Of a stretch of DNA of 29,720 nt, positions 8,286 to 15,996 are shown piece by piece. Location: assembly GCA_018066225.1 (NCBI GenBank), contig JAGHRU010000119.1, positions 1 through 29,720 of the forward strand, written 5' to 3'. Source of the DNA: Candidatus Equimonas enterica. GTDB lineage: Bacteria; Bacteroidota; Bacteroidia; Bacteroidales; Bacteroidaceae. Numbering within the stretch: position 1 is the first letter of the stretch; each line of letters begins with the position of its first letter. Under the pieces are notes generated by a model. It did not search any database and was not told where the DNA came from. It was given only the letters and a program-made list of their open reading frames with translations. The position numbers and the translations under genes were made by a program.

Positions 8286-9623
8286 ATGAACACCAAGCAG
8301 TATCTCCTTGCCTGCCTCGCAGCCCTTATCCTCTCGTGCTCTCACGCACTGGCACTGACCGCTGCCGCAGCCCCCGATATAGCCATTGCCTCCGTCTCCT
8401 CGGTAGAGACCATCGCCACGGGGCAAACCTTCACCGTAGGCTATGTGGTAAAGAATGTCAGCAACACCGAAGTCAATGACTTCATGGTGACCTACATCGT
8501 GGATGGCCAGGAGCAATCAAAGAAAATCACCTGCACTTCCGCGCTGACCTATGGCAAAACCCGCACTTGCAAACTCGGCGAGTACAGTTTCGACACGCCT
8601 GGCAGCCACACGTTTCAGATAACAGTCCACGACCCCAATGGCGAGGTGGACGAGAATATGAGTGACAACACCGTGGAGTTTGTCGTCAATGCTTACGACG
8701 AGAGTGCCACCTATGAGCGCACCGTGCTGCTCGAAAACTTCACCACGATGGAGTGTCCCAACTGTCCGTCTGCGCACGACAAGATTGACGCTGCGCTCAA
8801 TGCCATTCCCGGTGCTCGCGACCGCGTAGTGTGGGTATGCCATCACGCGGGCTACGGCAGCGACAAGTTCACCACAGCAGAAGACAATGCCTACCTCTTC
8901 TTCTACGGCAGCGGTGGCACATACGCGCCTGCTTTGATGTTTGACCGCACCTATATGGAAGACCGCAGCAACGGCAGCAGCATATCCTATGTCCCTGTGC
9001 ACTTCAACGGTACGCAGGAAGGCTACATCCGCGACATAGAAGAGCGCATGGCGGCTCCGGCTTATATGGATGTCCACATCGCGGGAGAATATGACGCGAC
9101 GCAGCAGAAGCTCTCGCTCTGCGTCTATGGCAACTCTGCCTTTGAGACCTTCACCGCTGCGCCGCGACTCAATGTATGGGTCATGGAAGACGGCCTTGTG
9201 GCTACACAAAAGCCCAATGGCTCCGCCCCCTATACCCACAACGCCGTGATGCGCTCCTCGCTCACGGGCACTTGGGGCGAGCCGCTGGAAATCGCCGATG
9301 GCAAGTTTAGCCGCACCTTGGAGTATTACATGCCGCTTCGCATCCAAAATCCCGCCAACACATGGGTCGTAGCCTTTGTGGCCAACTACGACAGTAGCAG
9401 CCCCAACAACTGCGAGGTGTACAACGCAGCACAGGCTCGCACGACGGCGCTCGACCCTATCCCCGAAGGCATTCAGGCAACATCCATCGAAGGCCAGCGC
9501 GAAGTCATGCAGACCATCTGGTCGGCCGACGGTCGCCGTCAGGGCAACTTGCATCCCGGGCTCAACATCGTCCGCACCACATACGCCGACGGCAGCGTCA
9601 AGGCTGAGAAGGTGCTGAAATAG
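8286..9623 (+). CDS. Omp28-like secreted protein with CARDB-like and thioredoxin-like domains
   Basis: 445 residues with an N-terminal signal (MNTKQYLLACLAALILSCSH). Residues about 30-135 look like a CARDB-type adhesion Ig domain (VGYVVKNVSNTEVNDFMVTY; FDTPGSHTFQITVHDP). Next is LLENFTTMECPNCPSAHDK with C157-P-N-C160, the thioredoxin-like entry typical of Omp28-related proteins. The C-terminus IWSADGRRQGNLHPGLNIVR and the DGSVKAEKVLK end look like the sorting tail seen on many Prevotella/Porphyromonas secreted proteins (T9SS type A-like), so surface or secreted localisation is likely. The CxxC pair could be redox active, but Omp28 proteins are poorly characterised and this is inference. Last gene of the plus-strand train; a hairpin follows. 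Confidence 0.8.
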   Translation: MNTKQYLLACLAALILSCSHALALTAAAAPDIAIASVSSVETIATGQTFTVGYVVKNVSNTEVNDFMVTYIVDGQEQSKKITCTSALTYGKTRTCKLGEYSFDTPGSHTFQITVHDPNGEVDENMSDNTVEFVVNAYDESATYERTVLLENFTTMECPNCPSAHDKIDAALNAIPGARDRVVWVCHHAGYGSDKFTTAEDNAYLFFYGSGGTYAPALMFDRTYMEDRSNGSSISYVPVHFNGTQEGYIRDIEERMAAPAYMDVHIAGEYDATQQKLSLCVYGNSAFETFTAAPRLNVWVMEDGLVATQKPNGSAPYTHNAVMRSSLTGTWGEPLEIADGKFSRTLEYYMPLRIQNPANTWVVAFVANYDSSSPNNCEVYNAAQARTTALDPIPEGIQATSIEGQREVMQTIWSADGRRQGNLHPGLNIVRTTYADGSVKAEKVLK

Positions 9624-9663
9624 CGCACCACGCAAGACGTGGATGCCCATTCCTGACCAGCGA

Positions 9664-9702
9664 GGGTGTGTCAAGAGTCACCATGCAGACCTTGACACAC
9701 CC
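9664..9702 (+). terminator. Hairpin after the lptD-feoAB gene train
   Basis: GGGTGTGTCAAG (9664-9675) pairs perfectly with CTTGACACACCC (9691-9702) around a 15-nt loop. No run of T follows, so it may be a processing or attenuation hairpin rather than a strict intrinsic terminator. Its 3' arm contains TTGACA, which lies 21 bp before TACCTGCG and could double as part of a weak promoter for the FNT gene. Confidence 0.6.
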
Positions 9703-9761
9703 TTATGGAATGGCATACCTGCGCACACGAATATCATCTAACGGATAACGTAAAGGTATCA

Positions 9762-10379
9762 ATGAACGCTTCTTATCAAGAACACCGCAAAGGAAATACG
9801 AACCACGGGCATATCAGCAAACTGCTCTTATCGTCCGTACTGGCAGGTTGCTGCATCGGCATTGGCGGCACTGTGTATCTGAAAGTGGGTGGCGTAGCAG
9901 GTGCTGTCCTGTTCTCCATCGGCCTAATCACTGTCGTTTGCTACAAACTGAAACTTTATACTGGTGCTGCGGGATTTGTCACGCGGTCCAACATAGGAGA
10001 ACTGCTGCCCATACTTTTGGGCAACATCATAGGCTGTGTCTTGCTCTCGCTATTGCCTACGAAAGTGGATGCCTCTGCCATTATAGCGACGCGCGCAGCA
10101 TGTGAGTGGTATAACGCGTTCTTTCTGGCCATCGGTTGCGGTGTGCTGATGACCATTGCGGTGACCTTTGCACGAGAAGATAAATGGCTGCCACTGCTCT
10201 TTGCGGTGCCAGCGTTTATCTTATGCGGCTTTTATCACTGCGTGGCAGACGCCTTCTTCTATGCCGTGGGCTGGGAACATCTTTCGACCGACGTCATCTC
10301 GGTCTATCTCGCCACCGTCGCCGGCAACTTCGTGGGCTGTAACCTCCCAAGATTAGCAGCAATAGCCAATGCACAGTAG
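9762..10379 (+). CDS. Short formate/nitrite transporter (FNT) family channel
   Basis: 205 residues from ATG 9762, chosen over an upstream in-frame ATG (9705) because the extra residues cross the hairpin region and carry no membrane character. Six hydrophobic helices are visible, beginning SKLLLSSVLAGCCIGIGGTV. The second carries KLKLYTGAAGF, the FNT re-entrant loop region, and the fifth GFYHCVADAFFYAVG, which matches the family's pore-histidine helix (usually H-x-x-A-N). The last helix ends GNFVGCNLPRL. Known FNT proteins are pentameric channels for formate, nitrite, hydrosulfide or lactate and are typically 250-280 residues, so this one is short, mostly from reduced N- and C-terminal tails. 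The substrate cannot be deduced. It stands alone between two hairpins. Confidence 0.82.
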   Translation: MNASYQEHRKGNTNHGHISKLLLSSVLAGCCIGIGGTVYLKVGGVAGAVLFSIGLITVVCYKLKLYTGAAGFVTRSNIGELLPILLGNIIGCVLLSLLPTKVDASAIIATRAACEWYNAFFLAIGCGVLMTIAVTFAREDKWLPLLFAVPAFILCGFYHCVADAFFYAVGWEHLSTDVISVYLATVAGNFVGCNLPRLAAIANAQ

Positions 10380-10382
10380 AGC

Positions 10383-10420
10383 GTGACTGGGCGTTTTTTT
10401 GCGCCACGCGTGTCAGTCAC
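10383..10420 (+). terminator. Possible terminator hairpin after the FNT gene
   Basis: GTGACTG (10383-10389) pairs with CAGTCAC (10414-10420), starting 4 nt after the FNT stop. A run of seven T lies in the loop rather than after the stem, so an alternative fold with GGCG/CGCC around the T-run is also possible. Termination is plausible but weak. Confidence 0.4.
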
Positions 10421-10430
10421 TCTGCCATAA

Positions 10431-10485
10431 TGTCACACTTTCGGCAAGCGACACGAAGCGACAGCGAGGTGGCACACTTTTGGCA
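10431..10485 (+). promoter_or_regulatory. Two sigma-54-like elements upstream of groES
   Basis: TGTCACACTTTCGGCA (10431-10446) and TGGCACACTTTTGGCA (10470-10485) are 14/16 identical and 39 bp apart. The second matches the sigma-54 consensus TGGCAC-N5-TTGC except for one base (TGGC), with GG and GC at the correct 12-bp register (-24/-12). The groES ATG is 70 nt downstream. No CIRCE inverted repeat and no TAnnTTTG box is present in this gap. Assignment to sigma-54 is inference; the repeat could also be an activator or repressor site. Confidence 0.45.
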
Positions 10486-10554
10486 GTAATACAGGTGGTG
10501 ACGCACCATCAGGCGTTGTCAATAATATCGTAACTAATCCAAACAAATACCACT

Positions 10555-10827
10555 ATGAACATCAAACCCCTCGCAGACCGCGTGCTCATCAAGCCCGCTC
10601 CTGCTGAAGAAAAGACCATCGGCGGCATCATCATCCCCGACACCGCCAAAGAGAAACCCCTGCAAGGCGAAGTTATCGCTGCTGGCAACGGCACGAAAGA
10701 CGAAGCCATGGTGCTCAAGGCTGGCGACACCGTGCTCTACGGCAAGTACAGCGGCACAGAGATTGAGCACGAAGGCGAGAAATACCTCATCATGCGTCAG
10801 AGCGACGTGCTCGCCATCTTGGCATAA
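10555..10827 (+). CDS. groES: Co-chaperonin GroES (Hsp10)
   Basis: 90 residues, the normal length. It starts MNIKPLADRVLIKPAPAEEK and contains TIGGIIIPDTAKEKPLQGEV, the mobile loop that docks on GroEL, then VLYGKYSGTEIEHEGEKYLI and ends in the usual beta strand (SDVLAILA). It forms the heptameric lid of the GroEL cage in the cytoplasm. It lies 57 nt ahead of groEL in the standard order, certainly one operon. Control probably acts at the paired elements at 10431-10485. Confidence 0.97.
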   Translation: MNIKPLADRVLIKPAPAEEKTIGGIIIPDTAKEKPLQGEVIAAGNGTKDEAMVLKAGDTVLYGKYSGTEIEHEGEKYLIMRQSDVLAILA

Positions 10828-10884
10828 GTCCGCCCCGACCTCCCCTTTTCACACATCATCACAACCCCTAACCATCAGACTATC

Positions 10885-12522
10885 ATGGCAAAAGAAATCA
10901 AATACAATGTAGATGCTCGCGAACTCCTTCGCGAAGGCGCTGACGCACTGGCCAACGCCGTCAAAGTCACTCTCGGCCCGAAGGGTCGCAACGTCGTCAT
11001 CGACAAGAAATTTGGCGCACCCCGTATCACCAAGGACGGCGTGAGCGTAGCCAAAGAGATTGAGTTGGAAGACGCGTTCCAGAATGCAGGCGCACAGCTC
11101 GTCAAGAGCGTAGCCTCCAAAACGGGTGACGATGCTGGCGACGGCACCACCACCGCTACGGTACTGGCACAAGCCATCCTGAGCGAAGGCATGAAGAATG
11201 TGGCCGCAGGTGCCAACCCCCTCGACGTGAAGCGCGGCGTCGACAAGGCTGTCAGCGCCATCGTAGAAAACATCAAGACGCAGGCCGAACAGGTGGGCGA
11301 CAACTACGACAAGATTGAGCAAGTGGCCACTATCTCGGCCAACAACGACCCCGAAATCGGCAAACTCATTGCCGACGGTATGCGCGCTGTCAGCGTCAAT
11401 GGTGTCATCACCATCGAGGACGCCAAAGGTCGCGACACGGTGCTCAAGACCGTGGAAGGCATGCAGTTTGACCGCGGCTACCTCTCGGCCTATTTCGTGA
11501 CCGATGCCGAGAAGATGCACTGCGAGATGGAGAATCCTTATATCCTCATCTACGACAAGAAGATCAGCAATCTCAAGGACTTCCTCCCCATCCTCGAGCC
11601 CGCCGTACAGAGCGGTCGTCCGCTGCTCGTCATCGCCGAAGATGTCGATAGCGAGGCCCTCACCACGCTCGTCGTAAACCGTCTGCGCAGCCAGCTCAAG
11701 ATATGCGCTGTCAAGGCTCCTGGCTTCGGCGACCGCCGCAAGGCTATGCTCGAAGACATCGCCGTACTCACGGGTGGTGTCGTCATCAGCGAAGAGAAAG
11801 GTCTCAAACTCGAGCAGGCCACCATCGAAATGCTGGGTACGGCCGAGAAGGTCACCATCTCCAAGGACAACACCACCATCGTCAATGGCGCTGGTGCCAA
11901 GGAGAACATCGAGGAACGCATACAGCAGATTAAGAACGAAATCAACAACTCCACCTCCGACTACGACAAGGAGAAACTGCAAGAACGCCTCGGCAAACTC
12001 GGCGGCGGCGTCTGCGTGCTGCAAGTCGGTGCTGCCAGCGAGACGGAGCAGAAGGAGAAGAAAGACCGCTGCGACGACGCACTCTGCGCTACACGCGCCG
12101 CTGTGGAAGAAGGTATCGTCACTGGCGGTGGCGTAGCCTACATCCGCGCACAGCAGGCCATCGCAGACCTCACGGGCGACAACACCGACGAGAACACTGG
12201 CATTGCCATCATCCGTCGCGCCATCGAGGAGCCGCTGCGTCAGATCTGCGCCAACGCTGGCGTGGAAGGTGCGGTCATCGTCAATAAGGTACGCGAAGGC
12301 GAAGGCTTCTTCGGCTACAACGCCAAGACCGACACCTACTGCGACCTGCGCGCCGCTGGCGTGGTCGATCCTGCCAAGGTGACCCGCGTGGCTCTCGAGA
12401 ATGCAGCCAGCGTGGCCGGCATGTTCCTCACGACGGAGTGCGTCATCTGCGACAAGAAGGAAGAGAAGCCCGAAATGCCGATGGCTGCCCCCGGTATGGG
12501 CGGCATGGGTGGCATGATGTAA
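10885..12522 (+). CDS. groEL: Chaperonin GroEL (Hsp60)
   Basis: 545 residues, full length. N-terminal KEIKYNVDARELLREGADAL, the nucleotide site GPKGRNVVIDKKFG and GDGTTTATVL with the catalytic aspartate, the apical-domain stretch TVEGMQFDRGYLSAYFVTD, the intermediate-domain region DALCATRAAVEEGIVTGGGV, and the flexible GGM-repeat tail (GMGGMGGMM) are all present. It is the ATP-driven folding chamber for cytoplasmic proteins, working with GroES. The gene is intact and ends 33 nt before a strong terminator. Confidence 0.98.
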   Translation: MAKEIKYNVDARELLREGADALANAVKVTLGPKGRNVVIDKKFGAPRITKDGVSVAKEIELEDAFQNAGAQLVKSVASKTGDDAGDGTTTATVLAQAILSEGMKNVAAGANPLDVKRGVDKAVSAIVENIKTQAEQVGDNYDKIEQVATISANNDPEIGKLIADGMRAVSVNGVITIEDAKGRDTVLKTVEGMQFDRGYLSAYFVTDAEKMHCEMENPYILIYDKKISNLKDFLPILEPAVQSGRPLLVIAEDVDSEALTTLVVNRLRSQLKICAVKAPGFGDRRKAMLEDIAVLTGGVVISEEKGLKLEQATIEMLGTAEKVTISKDNTTIVNGAGAKENIEERIQQIKNEINNSTSDYDKEKLQERLGKLGGGVCVLQVGAASETEQKEKKDRCDDALCATRAAVEEGIVTGGGVAYIRAQQAIADLTGDNTDENTGIAIIRRAIEEPLRQICANAGVEGAVIVNKVREGEGFFGYNAKTDTYCDLRAAGVVDPAKVTRVALENAASVAGMFLTTECVICDKKEEKPEMPMAAPGMGGMGGMM

Positions 12523-12554
12523 ATCCGCTCACAACACGACAACTAAACTACCGC

Positions 12555-12596
12555 AAGGTGGGAGCGCACAGGCTGCGTTCCCACCTTATTTTTTGC
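12555..12596 (+). terminator. Rho-independent terminator of groESL
   Basis: A 14-bp stem (12555-12568 with 12574-12587; one G-T pair) beginning AAGGTGGGA, closed by a 5-nt loop, is followed directly by ATTATTTTTT. This is the clearest intrinsic terminator in the window. Confidence 0.9.
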
Positions 12597-12620
12597 CCTA
12601 TCCGAGAGGGGCGAAACGCT

Positions 12621-12708
12621 CTGCCCTTGTCGTGAAAACGCTCTGGGCAGACAGTTTCAACAATCTGCGCGGATAGTTTCAACGATCTGCCCAGATCGTG
12701 AAAGCCCC
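12621..12708. repeat. 22-nt-period degenerate tandem array (array B)
   Basis: Four units start at 12621, 12643, 12665 and 12687 with leading blocks CTGCCCTTG, CTGGGCAGA, CTGCGCGGA and CTGCCCAGA. Units 2 and 3 also share AGTTTCAAC-AT in their second halves. A weaker unit, ending GAAACGCT like unit 1, may precede at 12599. The 17-mer CTGCCCTTGTCGTGAAA (12621-12637) occurs as its exact reverse complement at 27953-27969. Confidence 0.75.
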
Positions 12709-12803
12709 CTCATCGGCGGCTGAACACAGCAGCACCTTATGGCACAAAATGACAGCCGCGCGCAAGAAAAAAAGCCTGCCATCTTCTTTTTTCTACCACA
12801 CAC

Positions 12804-12834
12804 TTGGCTGTTTCGCAAAATCTTTGTAAATTTG
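12804..12834 (+). promoter_or_regulatory. Bacteroidota-type promoter for the wzc-like gene
   Basis: TAAATTTG at 12827-12834 matches TAnnTTTG, with a TTG at 12804-12806 about 20 bp upstream. The start site would be near 12841, leaving a leader of about 70 nt before ATG 12911. Confidence 0.65.
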
Positions 12835-12910
12835 CGTCGATTAAGCCCATTCCGCCTTATTATAAGGCAAATTCACATTACCCAAACTATAACCCATTTC
12901 ATAGAAAGAC

Positions 12911-15421
12911 ATGGCTGACAACACCATTAGTTTTGAGAAAAAAGAGTCTTCCACGCTGTTGCTCATCCGCGACATCCTTTACAAGTGCTTCTCCCACTGG
13001 GAACTCTTCCTCTTTTCCGTCCTTATCTGCCTCGGTTTAGGCGTGCTCTACGTCCTGCGCATGCCACAAATCTACACCCGCACCTCCGAGCTCATCATCA
13101 AGAATGAGGATAGCAATGGCGGTGGTAGCACACAGAGCGTCAGCCAGCAGATAGCTGCCCTTGGCGGACAAAACACGGTCAATGTTTACAACGAGATAGC
13201 GGCGATGCAGTCGCCCTATATTATGCAGCAAGTCGTGACGCGCCTGCATCTCGACGTGTCGTATGACCGTGAAGGCACCTTCCACAGCACCAGCCTCTAC
13301 GGACGCAACCTGCCGTTCACGGTGCAGTTTCTCGGCATCGACAACGAGACCTTCGCTGCTTTCACCACCGTCCTCAACGAAGACGGCACCTTCACCCTCA
13401 GCGACTTTACGGGCGGAAGCCTGCGCGACGATGAGGCCAAGGGCAAGAAAGTCACTGGGCACTTCAACCGCATCATCTCTACGCCTGTGGGCAAGATTAT
13501 GGTGCGCAACACGTCGGCCTACACCGGCGCAGACAGCAAGTCTATCCGTGTCACGCACACGCCGCTCTATCTTGCTGCACGCCGCTACGCCGGAGGCTTC
13601 TCCGCCGACCTTGCCAACAAGGAGTCTTCCGTCATAAGCCTTTCCTACACCGACACCTCCACGCAGCGCGCCGAAGACATTCTCAGCGCCATCGTAGATG
13701 CCTACAACGAGAACTGGGTGAGTGACAAGAACGCTGTTGCCGTCAGCACGTTGGAGTTCATCAACGAGCGCGTGCAAGTCATCGGCCGGGAACTTGGCAA
13801 TGTCGATGCAGACATTTCCTCCTTCAAGAGCAGCAACCTCCTCGTAGATCCCAACACAGCAGGCCAGATGTACACCAACAAGGCCGAGCAAGCCGAGCAG
13901 CGCACGCTGGAACTCAACAACCAACTCTACATCGCCCGCTACATCCGCAAAGCCCTCACCGGCAACCGCAGCAAGAAGCAACTGCTGCCTGCTAACGCTG
14001 GCATCGGCAATAACGGCGTAGAAAACCTGTTGCAAGAATATAACGCGCTCATTCTCCAACGCAACAAACTCGTGGCCAATTCCAGCGAGAACAATACCCT
14101 TGTCTCTGAACTCGACAACGACATCGCCGCTACACGCGAAGCCGTCATCGCCAGCCTTGACAACCTCATCGTGGGCTACGAGTCGGAAATCAACAGTTAT
14201 CGCCAGAGCCAGCAACAGGCAACGAGCAAGATTTCCAGCAATCCCGAGCAGACGAAATACCTCGCCAGCGTAGGCCGCGAACAGACCGTCAAAGAGGCAC
14301 TCTACCTCTACCTCTTGCAGAAACGCGAGGAAACCGAACTCTCACGCGCCTACTCCGTCAGCAACACCCGCGTCATCACGCCCCCGACAGGCAGCAACGC
14401 CCCGGTGTCGCCCAACACACACCACATCATGCTCATCGCCCTGCTCATCGGCCTCACCATTCCCGCCTTGCTCATCTACCTCAGCGAGCAACTCAACAAC
14501 ACGGTACGCGGTCGCAAGGATCTCGAAGGCGTGCACATCCCATTCATGGGTGAGCTGCCGCTTTTGGGCCGCCACCAGAGCAATTGGCGTCGCATCATCG
14601 ACCGCGTCATCCTGCATAAGCCTATCCCCGAAACCCGCGCGATAGTCGTCAAGGAAGGCGGCACCAACTACATCAACGAAGCCTTCCGCGTCGTGCGCTC
14701 CAACTTTGAGTTTATGGCGCAGAAAGACAAGGGAGCGGTCATGATAACCTCCGCCAACGCTGGCTCGGGTAAGACTTTCATTACCATCAACCTTGCGACC
14801 TCGCTCGCCATCAAGGGCAAGCACGTCGTCGTGGTGGACCTCGACCTGCGCAAGGGTACGCTATCCAAGTTCTCCAAACAGCGCACCAACGGCATCACCA
14901 ACTACCTCAACCATCAAGCAGAGTTGGACGATATCATCATCAAGGAGCCGACATCGAAGGGACTGGATCTCATCCCCGTAGGTACACGCCCGCCCAACCC
15001 CACCGAGCTGCTCTACGACGAGCGTCTCGCCGAATGTATCAAAGAGCTCGAAAAGCGCTACGACTATGTTCTGCTGGACTGCCCGCCCGTAGAAATCATT
15101 GCCGACGCCAGCATCATCACACAGCATGTGGCGATGACCATCTTCATCATTCGCGCCGACCTGCTTGACCGCAACCTTTTGCCCGAGATTGATGAGTTCT
15201 ACACCACGCAGCGCTACCGCAACATGGCCATCCTGCTCAACGGTATCGACGAGACCTACCACAACTACGGCTACCACCGCTATGGCTACCGCTACGGTTA
15301 TGGCTATGGTTACGGCTACGGCTATGGTTATGGCCACGGATACGGCTATGGCGAAGACGAGAAGCACGACAAGAAGCACCGCCAGATATTTGTGGACAAC
15401 AAGGGCAAGCAGATAGAATAG
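12911..15421 (+). CDS. BY-kinase / Wzc-type polysaccharide co-polymerase
   Basis: 836 residues, inner-membrane bacterial tyrosine kinase that controls chain length and export of capsule or exopolysaccharide. An N-terminal Wzz domain is bracketed by membrane helices (LFLFSVLICLGLGVLYVL at about 33-50; HIMLIALLIGLTIPALLIYL near 500) with a long periplasmic coiled-coil between. The cytoplasmic kinase has Walker A SANAGSGKT (K621), Walker A' VVVVDLDLR (641-647) and Walker B YVLLDCPP (D723). The C-terminus carries the autophosphorylated tyrosine cluster, here an unusually regular Tyr-Gly run with 14 tyrosines between residues 783 and 813. No wza-like export gene or glycosyltransferase lies nearby, so it is an orphan relative to a capsule locus. 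Own promoter at 12804-12834; the next gene starts 88 nt downstream. Confidence 0.92.
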   Translation: MADNTISFEKKESSTLLLIRDILYKCFSHWELFLFSVLICLGLGVLYVLRMPQIYTRTSELIIKNEDSNGGGSTQSVSQQIAALGGQNTVNVYNEIAAMQSPYIMQQVVTRLHLDVSYDREGTFHSTSLYGRNLPFTVQFLGIDNETFAAFTTVLNEDGTFTLSDFTGGSLRDDEAKGKKVTGHFNRIISTPVGKIMVRNTSAYTGADSKSIRVTHTPLYLAARRYAGGFSADLANKESSVISLSYTDTSTQRAEDILSAIVDAYNENWVSDKNAVAVSTLEFINERVQVIGRELGNVDADISSFKSSNLLVDPNTAGQMYTNKAEQAEQRTLELNNQLYIARYIRKALTGNRSKKQLLPANAGIGNNGVENLLQEYNALILQRNKLVANSSENNTLVSELDNDIAATREAVIASLDNLIVGYESEINSYRQSQQQATSKISSNPEQTKYLASVGREQTVKEALYLYLLQKREETELSRAYSVSNTRVITPPTGSNAPVSPNTHHIMLIALLIGLTIPALLIYLSEQLNNTVRGRKDLEGVHIPFMGELPLLGRHQSNWRRIIDRVILHKPIPETRAIVVKEGGTNYINEAFRVVRSNFEFMAQKDKGAVMITSANAGSGKTFITINLATSLAIKGKHVVVVDLDLRKGTLSKFSKQRTNGITNYLNHQAELDDIIIKEPTSKGLDLIPVGTRPPNPTELLYDERLAECIKELEKRYDYVLLDCPPVEIIADASIITQHVAMTIFIIRADLLDRNLLPEIDEFYTTQRYRNMAILLNGIDETYHNYGYHRYGYRYGYGYGYGYGYGYGHGYGYGEDEKHDKKHRQIFVDNKGKQIE
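15266..15352 (+). repeat. TAY-GGY hexanucleotide repeat encoding the Tyr-Gly tail
   Basis: An in-frame run of TAC/TAT and GGC/GGT codons encodes alternating Tyr-Gly, interrupted by His-Arg, Arg and His. Seven uninterrupted Tyr-Gly pairs occupy residues 795-808. Synonymous third-base changes (C/T) break up perfect repetition. Copy number could change by slippage in whole-codon-pair steps without loss of frame. Confidence 0.85.
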
Positions 15422-15509
15422 CCCTTATCGCAACAAAGGCTGATGCCATAGTCCTATTTCACGACACGCCACATTTACACATCCCAAAACATAACACTAC
15501 ACAGACATC

Positions 15510-15887
15510 ATGAAGCAAGCCATCTCTACTGCCAAGGCTCCCGCAGCCATTGGCCCTTACAGTCAGGCTATCGAAGCCGGTAACACCATCTATATCAGCG
15601 GCCAACTGCCCATCGACCCCGCTACGGGCAACTTCGCAGAAGGCGGCATCAAGGAACTCACGCACCAGTCCCTCACCAACATGAAAGCCATACTGGCAGA
15701 GGCTGGTCTCACCATGGACAATGTGGTGAAGACCACTGTCCTGCTCGCTGACATGGCCGACTTTGGCGAGATGAACGAGGTCTATGCCCAGTTCTTCCAA
15801 GCCCCCTTCCCTGCACGCTCTGCCTTTGCAGTCAAGACCCTCCCCAAGGGCGCACGTGTAGAAATAGAAGCCATCGCCGTAAAATAA
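15510..15887 (+). CDS. ridA: RidA family enamine/imine deaminase
   Basis: 125 residues, normal length. It hydrolyses reactive 2-aminoacrylate and other enamine/imine intermediates released by PLP enzymes such as threonine dehydratase, and works as a cytoplasmic trimer. Family landmarks are AISTAKAPAAIGPYSQAIEA at the N-terminus, IYISGQLPIDPATG, ADMADFGEMNEVYAQFF, and PARSAFAVKTLPKGARVEIE with the substrate-carboxylate arginine (R103) and the conserved glutamate (E120). The gene lies 88 nt after the BY-kinase and is followed by a long hairpin. Its neighbours give no pathway clue. Confidence 0.95.
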   Translation: MKQAISTAKAPAAIGPYSQAIEAGNTIYISGQLPIDPATGNFAEGGIKELTHQSLTNMKAILAEAGLTMDNVVKTTVLLADMADFGEMNEVYAQFFQAPFPARSAFAVKTLPKGARVEIEAIAVK

Positions 15888-15902
15888 GCCACGCGCGAGA
15901 AA

Positions 15903-15959
15903 GCAGCGTTTATAGCCGAGGCCACGCCATGAGCGGGGCAGTGCGTCTATAAACGCTGC
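15903..15959. terminator. Long stem-loop between ridA and the LOG gene
   Basis: GCAGCGTTTATAG (15903-15915) pairs perfectly with CTATAAACGCTGC (15947-15959), a 13-bp stem with a 31-nt loop. Only CTTATG follows, so intrinsic termination is uncertain; RNA processing or stabilisation of the ridA message is an alternative. Confidence 0.5.
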
Positions 15960-15996
15960 CTTATGTTCGGACACACCTCCCCCACTACACTTCATC

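Larger units (their letters stand above)
12523..12910. other. groEL-wzc intergenic region
   Basis: A 388-nt gap containing the groESL terminator (12555-12596), the 22-nt-period array B (12621-12708) and a Bacteroidota promoter (12804-12834). Between 12709 and 12803 I see only a purine-rich AGAAAAAAAG stretch and no gene. Confidence 0.7.

Noticed and set aside
8517..9674. 385-codon open frame on - opposite the Omp28-like gene
   Set aside because: The sense strand has signal peptide, CxxC motif and sorting tail; the antisense frame shows no domain.
10380..10554. HrcA/CIRCE control of groESL
   Set aside because: No TTAGCACTC-N9-GAGTGCTAA inverted repeat is present in the gap.
10849..12024. 391-codon open frame on - opposite groEL
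   Set aside because: groEL is unmistakable on the other strand; the antisense product resembles nothing and has no promoter.
12621..12708. CRISPR interpretation of the 22-nt arrays
   Set aside because: The period is too short, there is no constant repeat with unique spacers, the cores flip orientation, and no cas gene is present.
13037..14215. 392-codon open frame on - opposite the BY-kinase Wzz domain
   Set aside because: Shadow of the real kinase gene; composition is a mirror of the sense codons.
15421..15467. Possible remnant of the 22-nt repeat after the kinase gene
   Set aside because: GCCCTTATCG and TTTCACGACA each match array C over 10 nt, but they are not in 22-nt register and no core is seen between them, so this may be chance.
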